From contig OZ014412.1 in the NCBI GenBank assembly GCA_963965975.1, forward strand, positions 2,854,501-2,918,500: a stretch of DNA of 64,000 bases, given 5' to 3'. The translations under genes were made by a program, and so were the position numbers. The notes under the pieces are model-generated. The model saw only the letters and a list, made by a program, of their open reading frames with translations, searched no databases and was not told the DNA's origin. Shown here one piece after another: positions 1 through 11,337 of this stretch (the first letter of the stretch is position 1; the number at the start of each line of letters is the position of its first letter). Source of the stretch: Xestospongia bergquistia (taxonomy: Eukaryota; Porifera; Demospongiae; Haplosclerida; Petrosiidae).

Positions 1-83
1 TTTGATCAAAATATGTTTGTTACAAGCAACTTATATACCCGTATATTGGTTAAATCAACCAATCAGTTTTAATAGTGGTATTG

Positions 84-722
84 TTACTAACATTATATAC
101 AGTATGTATACAGTACTGGCTAATAACATTATATATAGTATGTATATGGTACTGGCTAATAATATGATATACAGTACTGGCTAATAATATGATATATAGT
201 ATGTATACAGTACTGGCTAATAACATTATATATAGTATGTATACAGTACTGACTAATAATATGATATATAGTATGTATACAGTACTGGCTAATAACATTA
301 TATATAGTATGTATACAATACTGGCTAATAACATTATATATAGTATATATACAGTACTGGCTAATAATATGATATATAGTATGTATACAGTACTGACTAA
401 TAATATGATATATAGTATGTATACAGTACTGACTAATAATATGATATATAGTATGTATACAGTACTGACTAATAATATGATATATAGTATGTATACAGTA
501 TTGGCTAGTAACATTATATATAGTATGTATACAGTACTGGCTAATAATATGATATATAGTATGTATACAGTACTGACTAATAATATGATATATAGTATGT
601 ATATAATACTGGCTAGTAACATTATATATAGTAAGTACATAGTACTGGCTAATAATATGATATATAGTATGTATACAGTATTGGCTAGTAACATTATATA
701 TAGTAAGTACATAGTACTGGCT
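84..722. repeat. 36-bp tandem satellite
   Basis: About 17 near-perfect copies of a 36-bp unit (core ctggctaataacattatata, with tatgata variants), plus one short unit near 152-176. Because 36 is a multiple of three and the unit lacks stops in several frames, it creates long artificial reading frames on both strands (for example 50-712 and 156-764 minus, 189-728 plus). They translate into 12-residue repeats and are not genes. Confidence 0.95.
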
Positions 723-3700
723 GTATGAACTCAGCAATAGGCTGAATAAAACTCCAACCAACACATGAGATCAAGGAAATAGCTTCATTTGATGTTGATA
801 AGTTATAACAACTGGGAAAATCCTGTTATGATAGTTGATTACACCATTCACCTCCTGTTGCTACATACTATAGAGTTTATGTAAACAAATTAATTCATAT
901 ACTGAATATATGGGTGTTCCCAAGTGTTTTTAAGAATAGTCATATTGTACTGTTATCAATTTCTCATGCACTATAGTCCTTTTTATACTATATAGATACA
1001 CCTTTTATATAATGTTTCTGAATCTGGTGCTCTAATTATCCCAGAGACTAAGCTTGAGTTACAAACTTTGACATTGGTAAGAATATAACAATCTTTTTTC
1101 ATACACAATGTACATGTTTAAATAATGTGAAAGAGCATAAAGAAAACAGTTTCATTCCAAATTTTTTAAGCATAAATATATAAAGAGGAAAAAAATTAAA
1201 GCCCCTAATTTTGGCCACTATGGCATTACTGTGCTCATACTAGCCAGCACTGTTTGACTTAGCTAATTTCCATTCAGTCCAGAGTTACAAAAATTACCTT
1301 TGTGTTTATAAAATAGTGGACAGTCTGAATAGTGAGTAACAGCTGTATAGCTTGGGAAAATCCTGTTATGATAGTTGCAGTCACCTCTTGTTACTACATA
1401 CTATAGAGTTCATTTAGACATTCTAATTTATATATTGAATAGGTATTCAGTATTAAGAGAGTAGTCATAGATATAGTACACCTATTGTACTGTAATCAGA
1501 TTCTCATGTACTATAGCCTTGTTTATACTATATAATTAAAATTAAGAATCAATAGAAGGACAGTTCTATTGCTGACAGTTCTAAAGATTATGTGTACATT
1601 TGTTAGTAATAATATATCACTGTATTGTATGTATTACAATTATCTTGTGTACAATATACAGAGCTATGAATGTACACACCTATATTATATTACATTATAT
1701 CTAGGAGGACATTTCCTATACAGGAGCCAATTCAGTGCACATACACTGGGTCTAGTCCACTGTCATAGGAGGGAAAGACTATCCTCCTCTGAATGATTTT
1801 GGTTTAAAAATAGTTGATGTCCTAGTATTAACTCTGTCTGAACTCCTAAACTAGACAACATCGAAGAGAACCATGTCGTAACCAATTACAACAAAGTTAC
1901 AAGCTATTTAATGATAATGTAAGTAAATTATTATATTGATCAATGTTTTATTACACTATATGTAGTACATGTATATCTGGGGTATATACTAATAATGGTT
2001 TAGGAGTTCAGGTAGAATTAATGGTAGTGTATTAATCTTGCCTAAACTAGAAATATTCAAAATTGTTCATCACCTCCTTGTAATTAGTTGTATGTTGGAA
2101 CAATAAGATTATCGAACTATCATGTGTACCAGTTACTTCACTATATATTGTGAGCCTATACAAGGAGAGTGTACTCAGTATCTTCGAGGTATTAAGTTAT
2201 AAAACTCTTAATATATTATAAAGGTGTATTATTAACTTATTATTGTTTGGGTGTATCCCAGGTGGGACATCTATTATGGGTATACATTGAGACACATGTC
2301 ATAAACTACTCCTGTTTACTAGTTATGTTTAAGTTGCTTTTGTATCATCAATCATTCCCTAGACCCTAAATATAGTAACATATATTACTTGTTACTATTT
2401 TTAGTATGCATTGTTAGGTAACCAGTTACGTGAAAAGCAGCTTAAACTCACAACTAATCCTAATTCAGTAAACCCTAGATGAACCTCTAATACAACTTCT
2501 GACTGACCTAATTGAATTGGTTATATTATAAACAACCTATACATGTACAATATGTACTTTATCTTATGATTGTATTCTTAATAATATAAATAAGATTATA
2601 ATTGTTCTAAGATTATCTTGATGGTACTGTAGTTTTCCATGTCTAAAGCTAGGAGAAGTTATAGTGTCACTCAAAGCTATTTTCTCAAATTAATAAGTTC
2701 TCAAGCCTTAATCAGTCGTATCTACATTTGTGATATGACTAAATTATTAGTTGCTATGTGTTTTGGGCAGTTACTTTATTCACTCATTGGTCAGATTTGA
2801 AAGTCACATACAACAATATTTAGCAATACTAGTAAACATACAAGTATATGCAGATACACACATAATGGTCTAAGGACTTCCTGGCATGTGCAACTGTGCC
2901 AAGTGGAAATAGTTTCAAAATAGAATTTTAACGCTTGAAAGTAATTTCCTATTAATTATATGGATTATGTGACTTTAAAATGATCATTGACCTTTAAGTC
3001 TACGATAACAACATGTAACACTGTCTCCTCTTTTATTGTTTAAATGTAGTGTACCAAACTATATAGTCTTCTGTGTTAGCCCCACCCCTTATTATTAATA
3101 GTCATGACAATTTTATATTATATATTACATACACTTATTTCTCATTCACAGTTACTCATAAATGTCGTCTTGGTCTGATATAGCTCTTATAATTTAGTTT
3201 AGCCCATTTCTCATTACTTTAAAATGACATACAATAATATTGGATTAGATTTACATATAAGGGTTTAGTTACTATAGTGATAGACTAGACCTCATGGATG
3301 TAACTGAACTTCAGTAGTTCTTGGATTTTAAAGGATAGAATTATTGTTTCTTTTTGATGTTATTATATTCTAATTCTCATGTACACTACATTTTTATGAT
3401 ATTGTTAAGATAACTCAATTAAGAGACATGTTGTCTCATAATATAAAGTATATATATTGTAATATCATAGTTTGAACTTATAAATTGGATATAGTATGCT
3501 ATAATATGCACTAACAATAATAGTGTGTATGTATATGTATGCACAATGTGAGCTTATTATGGGAAAACATATACACTACATTAAACTATACTACACAAAT
3601 GATGTTTGTACTGCTGTCATTCAATGTTTGCATTTCCTTATATGTCAAGTAATTTTTAATAATAGTATAACATTTTATTTATACTATACTACCTTATAAG

Positions 3701-4312
3701 TACATAACCTTACCTCAATGCTTACTATCAATGTTATTTTTTAGTTAATGTACTTTGTCATTTCATGCTTACTTTTATCTAACTGGTACCATTATGAGAG
3801 AATATTGAAATAAAATTAAAATGTTGTGATACTAGCACTTATAATAGGTGTGATTTAAAGTACAACAATAATAGTTTATGTTTATGTTAACAATGATATA
3901 AAGTTTTAGTATATTTCCAAGTTTTGGTGTCCTAGAACTACCATAATGTCAGTGTTAATAAGCAATATGATTAACAGTCTAGTATTGAACCACAGCACAT
4001 GATTTCAATTGCAATGGGAAGCCTATACACTAGTGATAAAGAGCATACCATGTAAATTAGTTATCCTCATTGTTTATATACAGTAGTGGTTTTGTTAGAT
4101 GCATACTTAACAAGTAAATGATAACAATAAACTTGCTACTATTGACAGATAATAAATTAATCGTTGATATACTGTATACTTGATTACTACCTAGAAGGAA
4201 ACATGTTGAAAAGTGGAACTAACTAGTCATCACTTTGGAGACAGATGGATGTGTATTTTAAATAACTGGGTACAGATTAATAGTCAATTTGTGATAAACT
4301 ATTTGTCCTATT
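723..4312. other. Gene-poor AT-rich flank
   Basis: No coding exon with a recognisable domain was found on either strand. It holds diverged duplicated blocks: a segment with ggaaaatcctgttatgatag occurs at 814-840 and 1353-1378, each followed by a similar 'ctacatactatagagtt' stretch, and again inverted at 4663-4690. A block containing 'gtgggacatctattat' (about 2260-2330) recurs near 7577-7660. Confidence 0.6.
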
Positions 4313-4600
4313 TAGCCCCAAACCCACCTTGAGAGCATGCACTGCATGTGCACTATAACAATTTAAGACTTAAGAGCATGCACTGCATGTGCACTATAAC
4401 AATTTAAGACTTAAGAGCATGCACTGCATGTGGACTATAACAAGTTGTGAAATTTAAGACTTAAGAAGAGCATGCACTGCATGCTGTTGGCACATGATAG
4501 CAAGAAATTTCTAATAACAACGAGATATCTAGACAGCTGGAGACGGTAATTCTCATTCCTACTAGTCAAAAAATTTGCTGTGTTGTACCGTGCTATAATT
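4313..4600. repeat. Palindrome-rich repeat, copy 1
   Basis: Begins with a 'gccccaaacccaccttgaga' stretch followed by four copies of gagcatgcactgcatg spaced about 41-53 bp (near 4332, 4374, 4415, 4468), then 'ctgttggcacatgatag' and 'gatatctagacagctggaga'. The core is nearly self-complementary. The same modules recur at 6952-7335, partly inverted, so this is a dispersed element, possibly a foldback or MITE. Its ends are not resolved. Confidence 0.75.
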
Positions 4601-6011
4601 ATTCTTAATAAGTGTACTGTCAAGATATGACATGAATGGTATGTAGTAACAGGAAGTAATTGGTCTAATCAACTATCATAACAGGATTTTGCTACCAGTT
4701 CAGTAACCTGTTACTATGACAGTGTGACAAGTCTTCTGTCAAGCAAAAATGAGTTTCATTAATTTATAAATGGTATTATAAATAAATAAAAATATAAAAA
4801 TTAAAATATTATATAACAAATTATATAGAAGCAATAATCTTTGCTTTTCACTGATAAGGTGTATATATAACATATAGTATTTCTGGTTACAACCAATCAC
4901 CTGAGTTACTGTAATATTGTCTAGATATGGATGGGTTAAGGACAGTGTCATAATTCCAATCATTGTACTTGAGCATGTGTCATGTTTATTTAGATGCAAA
5001 GTAGGAATTACTTTATCTAAAGACAAATAACCTAGTTTTTGAAATATTGCTTGAAATGATTATTATAGTACAATAGAATATCTATAATCAAATAAATATA
5101 TTATTATAATTATAATATAATTATATAATAATTCTATAATCAAATCATAATTTACTAACTATACCAATTTGTTAATCTCATGACATACATGACCATTTAT
5201 TAATAAACTTATACTATAAAAAACAGATAAATTCTGCTGAAGTTACATACAAAGTATAAATTAAATCTGTCCAGCTGTTCTATTTACTCATGACACTTAC
5301 TTTTTTATACAAATTGTTGACTAGTAGGAATGAGAATTTCTTGATGAATCACATAATAATTATCAAATTTTCCACCATCGATTTCCAGACTGTACATATT
5401 ACCAAAGAACATAAATGTCACACTAAGAGTGTTGGCTGTACATATTACCAATGAAAGTTCATATCATAAATTAGACTACATATTACCAATGAGGTACTAG
5501 ACCAAGACAAAATGTTTGAGTAACTGTGAATGAAAGTATGTGTAGTAAAAGCATACTATTATTGAACACACAATTATATTACCTAATAAGAGTGTAGAGT
5601 AAAATTGCTTTTAAAGGTATAATTTAATTTATTTTATGCTCACATATGTTAAGATACATGTTAGCCTAATCACATTAAGAGTTAACTGAACGCCAAACTA
5701 AACACAATGCATAACAATATTTGTGTGTGGCTGTAGTCAAAGTCTGTTTTATACCAAGAATTCATGAAGATATAATTTAAGTTTTGAACACAGCTGATGG
5801 CAATGTGGCTAGAGATGAAAAGGCTGTTAATAATAATTAACAATATTATCCTCCTGACTCTCCTGTGATAACATTGAAGTCAAAAGTAAATGTCTTTCTT
5901 TAAGTTGTGTAAACATTAGTACCATCACTACCACCTTTCAATGTGGTTTACATATAATGTCACAATAACAAAAATGTGGATGTCTTGTGATGACTTGTGT
6001 ATCTAGATAGA
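4601..6011. other. Intergenic, no gene seen
   Basis: AT-rich sequence without a recognisable exon. A block with 'gaagtcaaaagtaaatg' and 'taagttgtgtaaacattag' (about 5870-5940) recurs, diverged, near 8175-8235. The reading frames here are short and resemble nothing I know. Confidence 0.5.
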
Positions 6012-6019
6012 TTACAGAG

Positions 6020-6512
6020 CAGCGGCGGAGGAACCTATGGGGCACCAGGAGCACGTGCCCTCCCCCCCCCCAAAAAAAAAATTACAACATGCTCATTGCC
6101 CCCCCCCCCCAAAAAAAAAAATATTTACGCTGAAGTATGCAATATGTAGAGAACAATGAAAAACACTCATTGTAATTATAATATAATTGTGGCAATTGGG
6201 TATTACTACATTCATTGTATGTAAACATTTGTAACAATGGATACAGGCATTAATGAAATTCATTGTCACATGGGTTATCACTTGGCCAGTTAAATAAAGT
6301 AAAGTTAGTAAACAACAACAAAAAAAAGCTTGAGGGATATGTCTTACCTCAAGCAATCACATAATCATATTATACAAAATTATATCAAAATTGATGTGTA
6401 TTTAAAGGATTAAAAGCAAAAACACTCCTCAGCTTCTTGGGGTCTGTGCTCCCCAGACCCCCCTCCTTTGGTGCCCCCCCTCCCCAAATTCAAATATGTT
6501 CCTCCACCCCTG
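6020..6512. mobile_element. Non-autonomous hAT-like DNA transposon (MITE)
   Basis: A 493-bp insertion with imperfect terminal inverted repeats: left end cagcggcggaggaac, right end gttcctccacccctg (13 of 15 bases pair). It is flanked on both sides by the identical 8-bp duplication ttacagag (6012-6019 and 6513-6520). An 8-bp target duplication together with CAGGGGYGG-type ends is typical of the hAT superfamily. The interior holds homopolymer C and A runs and no transposase frame, so the copy cannot move without help. The perfect duplication suggests fairly recent insertion. Confidence 0.85.
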
Positions 6513-6520
6513 TTACAGAG

Positions 6521-6940
6521 GATAATAATTCAGGAATATTAATATTTGACACTTGATATTCTATGATTTAGCACTAGTTCCATATATCATCAATAAACTC
6601 ATGTAAGTAGTGATGTTGACATTTGACATTTAAAAAATTACAAGAGAGACACGCAAGACTATAAAACTACTTATAAATTTAAAAAAAAACACAATTTACA
6701 ACATATGTCTTTATCCATCTCTTGTTCACTAGGGGTAGTTTACTTAAGTATTGTGATGTGACTTGTGAGTGAGGATTCTTGGATAATGGGATTTATATTA
6801 TTATACTAAGACACTGTTAACAGTACACCATAATATGCTAGGTATATTGGCTAAGTTAGCTAACATGTTAATACAATAAATATTAATATTACCGCTAATT
6901 GAAAGCAATGGAAAAGTAATCTGTACATATACCCTATATA
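6521..6940. other. Intergenic, no gene seen
   Basis: AT-rich sequence between the hAT-like element and the second palindrome-rich repeat. No exon, RNA gene or clear repeat recognised. Confidence 0.5.
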
Positions 6941-6951
6941 AGTTATTGACC

Positions 6952-7335
6952 CCAAACCCACCTTGAGAGCATGCATTGCATGTGTACTATATCAATTCGT
7001 GATATTTAACATTTGAGAGCATGCACTGCATGCTGTTGGCACATGATAACTTAAAATTAAGTTTTGTTAGTATTGAACTTATTATACAATGTGTTCATAT
7101 AATATGTCAAACATGTATATTATTTGTGTGCTAAATAGGACAAACAGTTAGTTTATCACAAATTAAATATTAACCTGTACCCAGTTATTTTAAATACACA
7201 CCAGCTGTCTCCAGCTATCTAGACATACTTTATTGCTATCATGTGCCAACAGCATGGAGTGCATGCTCTTAAGTCTTAAATTGTTATAATGCACATGCAG
7301 TGCATGCTCTCAAGGTGGGTTTGGGGCTAAATAGG
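6952..7335. repeat. Palindrome-rich repeat, copy 2 (inverted arms)
   Basis: Left arm (6952-7055) reads forward: 'ccccaaacccaccttgagag', then two catgcaYtgcatg units and 'ctgttggcacatgata'. Right arm (about 7130-7330) carries the same modules reverse-complemented, ending with 'caaggtgggtttggggcta'. The whole therefore has a long-inverted-repeat layout. It shares the 'ataggacaaa' and 'agctgtctccagctatctag' flanks with the copy at 4313-4600. Confidence 0.75.
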
Positions 7336-8458
7336 ACAAATAGTTTATAGGACAAACTGATATAACACACTATATACATGTATTACTTATTAGTAAAATC
7401 ATTAAATGTCAAATATACTGTTACTTGATTATATATACTCGTGTATATCTGTTTATGAGAATGTCTTAACATAAGAAAGAAAGATATATCTTGTTGGTGT
7501 TATTTAGGATTTATATACTTTATACACTTATATTAAAATTATTATGTGTGTTATTATGGTTTTGGTATATATACACAGGTGGGACATCTATTATAGGTGT
7601 ACATTGCAGTCTGTGTGTCTTCATCCATCTCCTTGAGACACATGTCTTAAACTACTTCATAAATTGTATATCAGTACTGTGCTTAGATTGACATCTATTT
7701 CTACATTCCAAATTAGCACTTTTATGCTGTTCCTAGACATCACCTTTAACAATTTTTAAAAGGTTTCCAAGAAATCATAAACTCTCTTTGTTCTCATAGA
7801 AGACTTGCATTATTATAGTAAGTTTGGTATGGTTTCCATACTCTGGGAATTAGAATACCAAGCACTAATGAATTATAAATTGATGTTGGTTTATATCCAA
7901 GACATACATTGTTATTCTTTCATCTTTATTCTAGAATAGTCAACGATTGGTAACTGTTATAATATGACATTAACTCAACTGGCAGTATTATATATACAAA
8001 GAGGTGAGGTTATGACATTATATGTAGCTACTGTTATATTAGAAATGCCTGAATAGAGCAGTAGTTTACAGGTTAATATATTGAGGAAAGATAGTTGTGA
8101 TATTAGCATAGGATAATATTGAATTAACCATAAATGGTAGTTTAGATTACAGTCACATCAATGCTATGATAAGAATGAAGTCAAAAGTAAATGGCTACCT
8201 TTAAGTTGTGTAAATATTAGTACTATCACTACCACTCATTGTAAGGTTAGTCAGTGACCAAGACGCTTATAATACTTATGTACAAGTACACCTGTATTAT
8301 GTACATATTAGATATACATGAGTACATGTACATGTATGTATATAAATAATGATAACATGAATGTGGCTATGTTATCATCATGTTTCCTGAAAGACCTTTG
8401 ATTACAGAATTGTGTATTGGGTTAAAAGGTGATCAAAGATTGATTCACACAATTTGAT
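7336..8458. other. Intergenic, no gene seen
   Basis: AT-rich sequence. Part of it (about 7960-8045, 'gtaactgttataatatgaca' followed by 'tatgacattatatgtagcta') recurs, diverged, at about 32570-32655, marking another dispersed repeat. No supported exon. Confidence 0.5.
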
Positions 8459-8515
8459 ATATAATAATGTCACACCAAATGTAGTACACACACATTTGGT
8501 ATGACATTATTATAT
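8459..8515. repeat. 24-bp-arm hairpin
   Basis: Left arm 8459-8482 and right arm 8492-8515 are reverse complements with one mismatch, separated by 9 bases. The core is 'gtcacaccaaatgt' against 'acatttggtatgac'. It could be a miniature foldback relic or a cruciform. No gene abuts it. Confidence 0.8.
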
Positions 8516-8961
8516 GTTTCATTGTTACTTTGTATGAGTCAAGCTTTCATCACTTTTTAAACATTATTGAAATCATTGTTCATCCTGTTGATATCAGAGC
8601 ATAGGAACTTGGGTACACATATACACATGTATTGGTCACACATGATACATGTATTGGTCACATGATAGCTATGGTACATATGCATCTCCTCATATAGTAT
8701 GTGTCAATCTCAATTGGCGCATAATACCACTCAGGGGTTAAATAAATTCTAACTAAAGAGGCTTACATCTCAATTCAAAACACCAGCCAACTTGACAATG
8801 TTCTAAGACATCTGAGCCATTCCCAACTTAATTATTATGTTAGTTGGTTAATATTGTGCAATAATGGTAGCTATATTTGGGAGGTTAAGAGATACATTAT
8901 GTGAGATGGAGATTGAGGCATATATTACATAGTATTTAGCTTTGTTAGTTATTATTACCAG

Positions 8962-9660
8962 TATAAGTTGTAACAGCATCTCACACTCCTGTGGTCACAT
9001 TCCACTATAATATATCTAGTCTTGTTAGTCTTGTCATAACATATTATATCACAATATAATTATGAAAGCTACTAAATATGAAATAATGCTATATCATTAT
9101 TGATCTGTTCCTTTATACCATTAAAACACAATAGTGGTCATATAATTAGTATACAATGTGGGATGTGAACTAGCATGTTATAAACTTTTATGTTAGTGGT
9201 TAAAATGGTCTTCTTCCTTTCTTTGATTAGAACCTTACATGTACATAGTACTTGTACACATACCAACTAGAAATATTATAATTTTTAAAGTAGTAACAGC
9301 TTCTCATGTGGCCTGTGGTCACACTCCACTATAATATCTCTATAGTTAGCCTTGTCATAACATCCTAATCATATTAGATCACAATAATTATTATGATAAA
9401 AGCTACTAAATTTGAAATAATACTGTATCATTATTGATCTGTTCCTTTACACTATTAGAACATAATAGAGGTTATGTAATCACTATTCACAGAAACAATA
9501 TGACATGTGAATCAGCACATTAGAAATGTTCATATTAGAATGTTTATTTTAGTGATTTAAAAATATACAGGCCTTCTTTCTTTCTTTGATTGCAACCTTA
9601 CTTGTACATTGTACCTGTACACATAACAACTAGATATATAGTATTTAAAGTAGTATACTA
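8962..9660. repeat. Tandem duplication of about 330 bp
   Basis: Two diverged copies, about 8965-9288 and 9293-9655. Shared landmarks in order are 'gtggtcac..tccactataat', 'cttgtcataacat', 'cattattgatctgttccttt' and 'gtacacata.caactaga'. No coding content seen in either copy. Confidence 0.8.
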
Positions 9661-9769
9661 TTATTATGCTAGAGGGAAGGGCAGCCAGCTGAAATGATAT
9701 ATCCCTCAGTCTAACTACACTAACAAAAGACTTATTATGATAGTCTAGCTCATTTGACATTATGTTACT

Positions 9770-10400
9770 ACTTTGCGTGTAATTAGATTAGGTGTATATT
9801 ATGATATGAGGTTTACTGAATTGATAGTATTATATGCATACATACATAATATAATGACAGCTGTGTTAGTGTTGAGACATTTAAATAAAATCACTATATT
9901 AGTAAAGTTGTAGTCTTTAATTAATTATAATATTCGTATGGATACATGAAAACTTGATACAAACCATACACATGTAGTCGCATATGTATACCTAATATGT
10001 ACATGTCCTAAAATGTTTGTATACGCTGCATAAATAAATAAATTGATTGTTTTGATCAATTCATGTACGTTTTGGTTGTATGTATCCCTACAAAACATAC
10101 TGAAGATTATATAAGATTTTATTATTATTATATATGTAAGCATACTAGCTGTCAGAGTTATGAATACACTTATCCTTTGTACCTATAATGCTCCCAGTTC
10201 AGTATATCATAACAGATACTTAAGGAGAGACAAACATACAGTAAGAGGTCTACTCTGTATTTAGATATGTTAACAGAATAAACAAGATTATGATAATTTA
10301 GTTTGATAGCATCAACCTATAATTTGTTGGCAGCTATATTTATATTCTCGTACATGTACAACTGTATTATAATTAATAACTGGCTTACTAATATAATGAT
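9770..10400. repeat. Dispersed repeat block, copies at 32.28-32.58 kb
   Basis: The first part (about 9775-9920: 'tttactgaattgatag', 'taatgacagctgtgtta') recurs in the same orientation at 32283-32425. The second part (about 10190-10390: 'ggagagacaaacatacagta', 'gaggtctactctgtat') recurs inverted at about 32415-32575. The two halves thus moved or rearranged separately. No coding evidence, and nothing further was recognised from 10400 to 11337. Confidence 0.7.
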
Positions 10401-11337
10401 TTTGTTAAAATGTGTTAACAATAACACAGCTGTCATTATTACATATGTAAGCATACAAACTGTTATTTGATTAGTTGCTAATTTAGTAACATGTCTATGG
10501 TGTAGGTATAACATGAGTACATTATAGTTTATTGGACTACCAACCTAATAAAGCATTAAACAATAATCTGTAGACCATAGCACAACGCTGCAATCTCTAG
10601 TATACTCTTTCACTGTTACACATCTAACTAGTAGTATGTAGTAGTATGCATACTAGTGAACTTTATAGGAAATGATACAATAGAACATGTTAACAGGAGA
10701 ACTACACATAAATTCATTTTTCTCATGGTTATATAAATCATATCATAATGTTACTTTTAGTGATATTTGTGTACAATGTTAACTGGCACTTCACATTTCT
10801 ACTCTCCCAATGTACACCTCTAATACCACACAATAGTAAGTGTAACATATACTACCTGTTAGTTTGTATAATATTTAAATCAACCTCATCTCTTTTAATA
10901 GGCAACCTACCCATAATACTTGCTATTATGTACACATTATAATATATACATATACAAACATACACAATGTATATATTGATAAGATAGCAAAAGGTCTGTG
11001 GGAATTGTGGACTCTATGTATAAAATTGTATTACATGTTGTATACTTATAGAAAACCTGCTAAAAACAGATATTAGTAATACAGCAGTTTATTTATAGTA
11101 ACAATAGTAGTGAGTATGCATTATGTGTATATATGTAATATTACTAGGACTGCTTATATAGCAGCCATACAGTAACCTGCCAGTATAATCAAGTAATGTT
11201 AATGTTTACTTTTATCATTATATAATATCAAATATGATATTAAGTAAGTATAAAAAGTGATACAAAGAGTAAAGCACAAAACACAGAGAATTATATCACA
11301 TGATACATATAGCAGCTTCAAGTGTACTCTAGTAAAC

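Noticed and set aside
84-722. CRISPR-like regular repeats
   Set aside because: Units are contiguous 36-bp copies with no unique spacers, in a eukaryotic context; this is a satellite.
50-764. Long overlapping open frames on both strands with 12-residue repeats
   Set aside because: They are produced by the 36-bp satellite; no start context, signal, domain or splice structure.
1569-1796. 75-codon plus-strand frame
   Set aside because: Composition matches the surrounding noncoding DNA and no motif or splice partner is visible.
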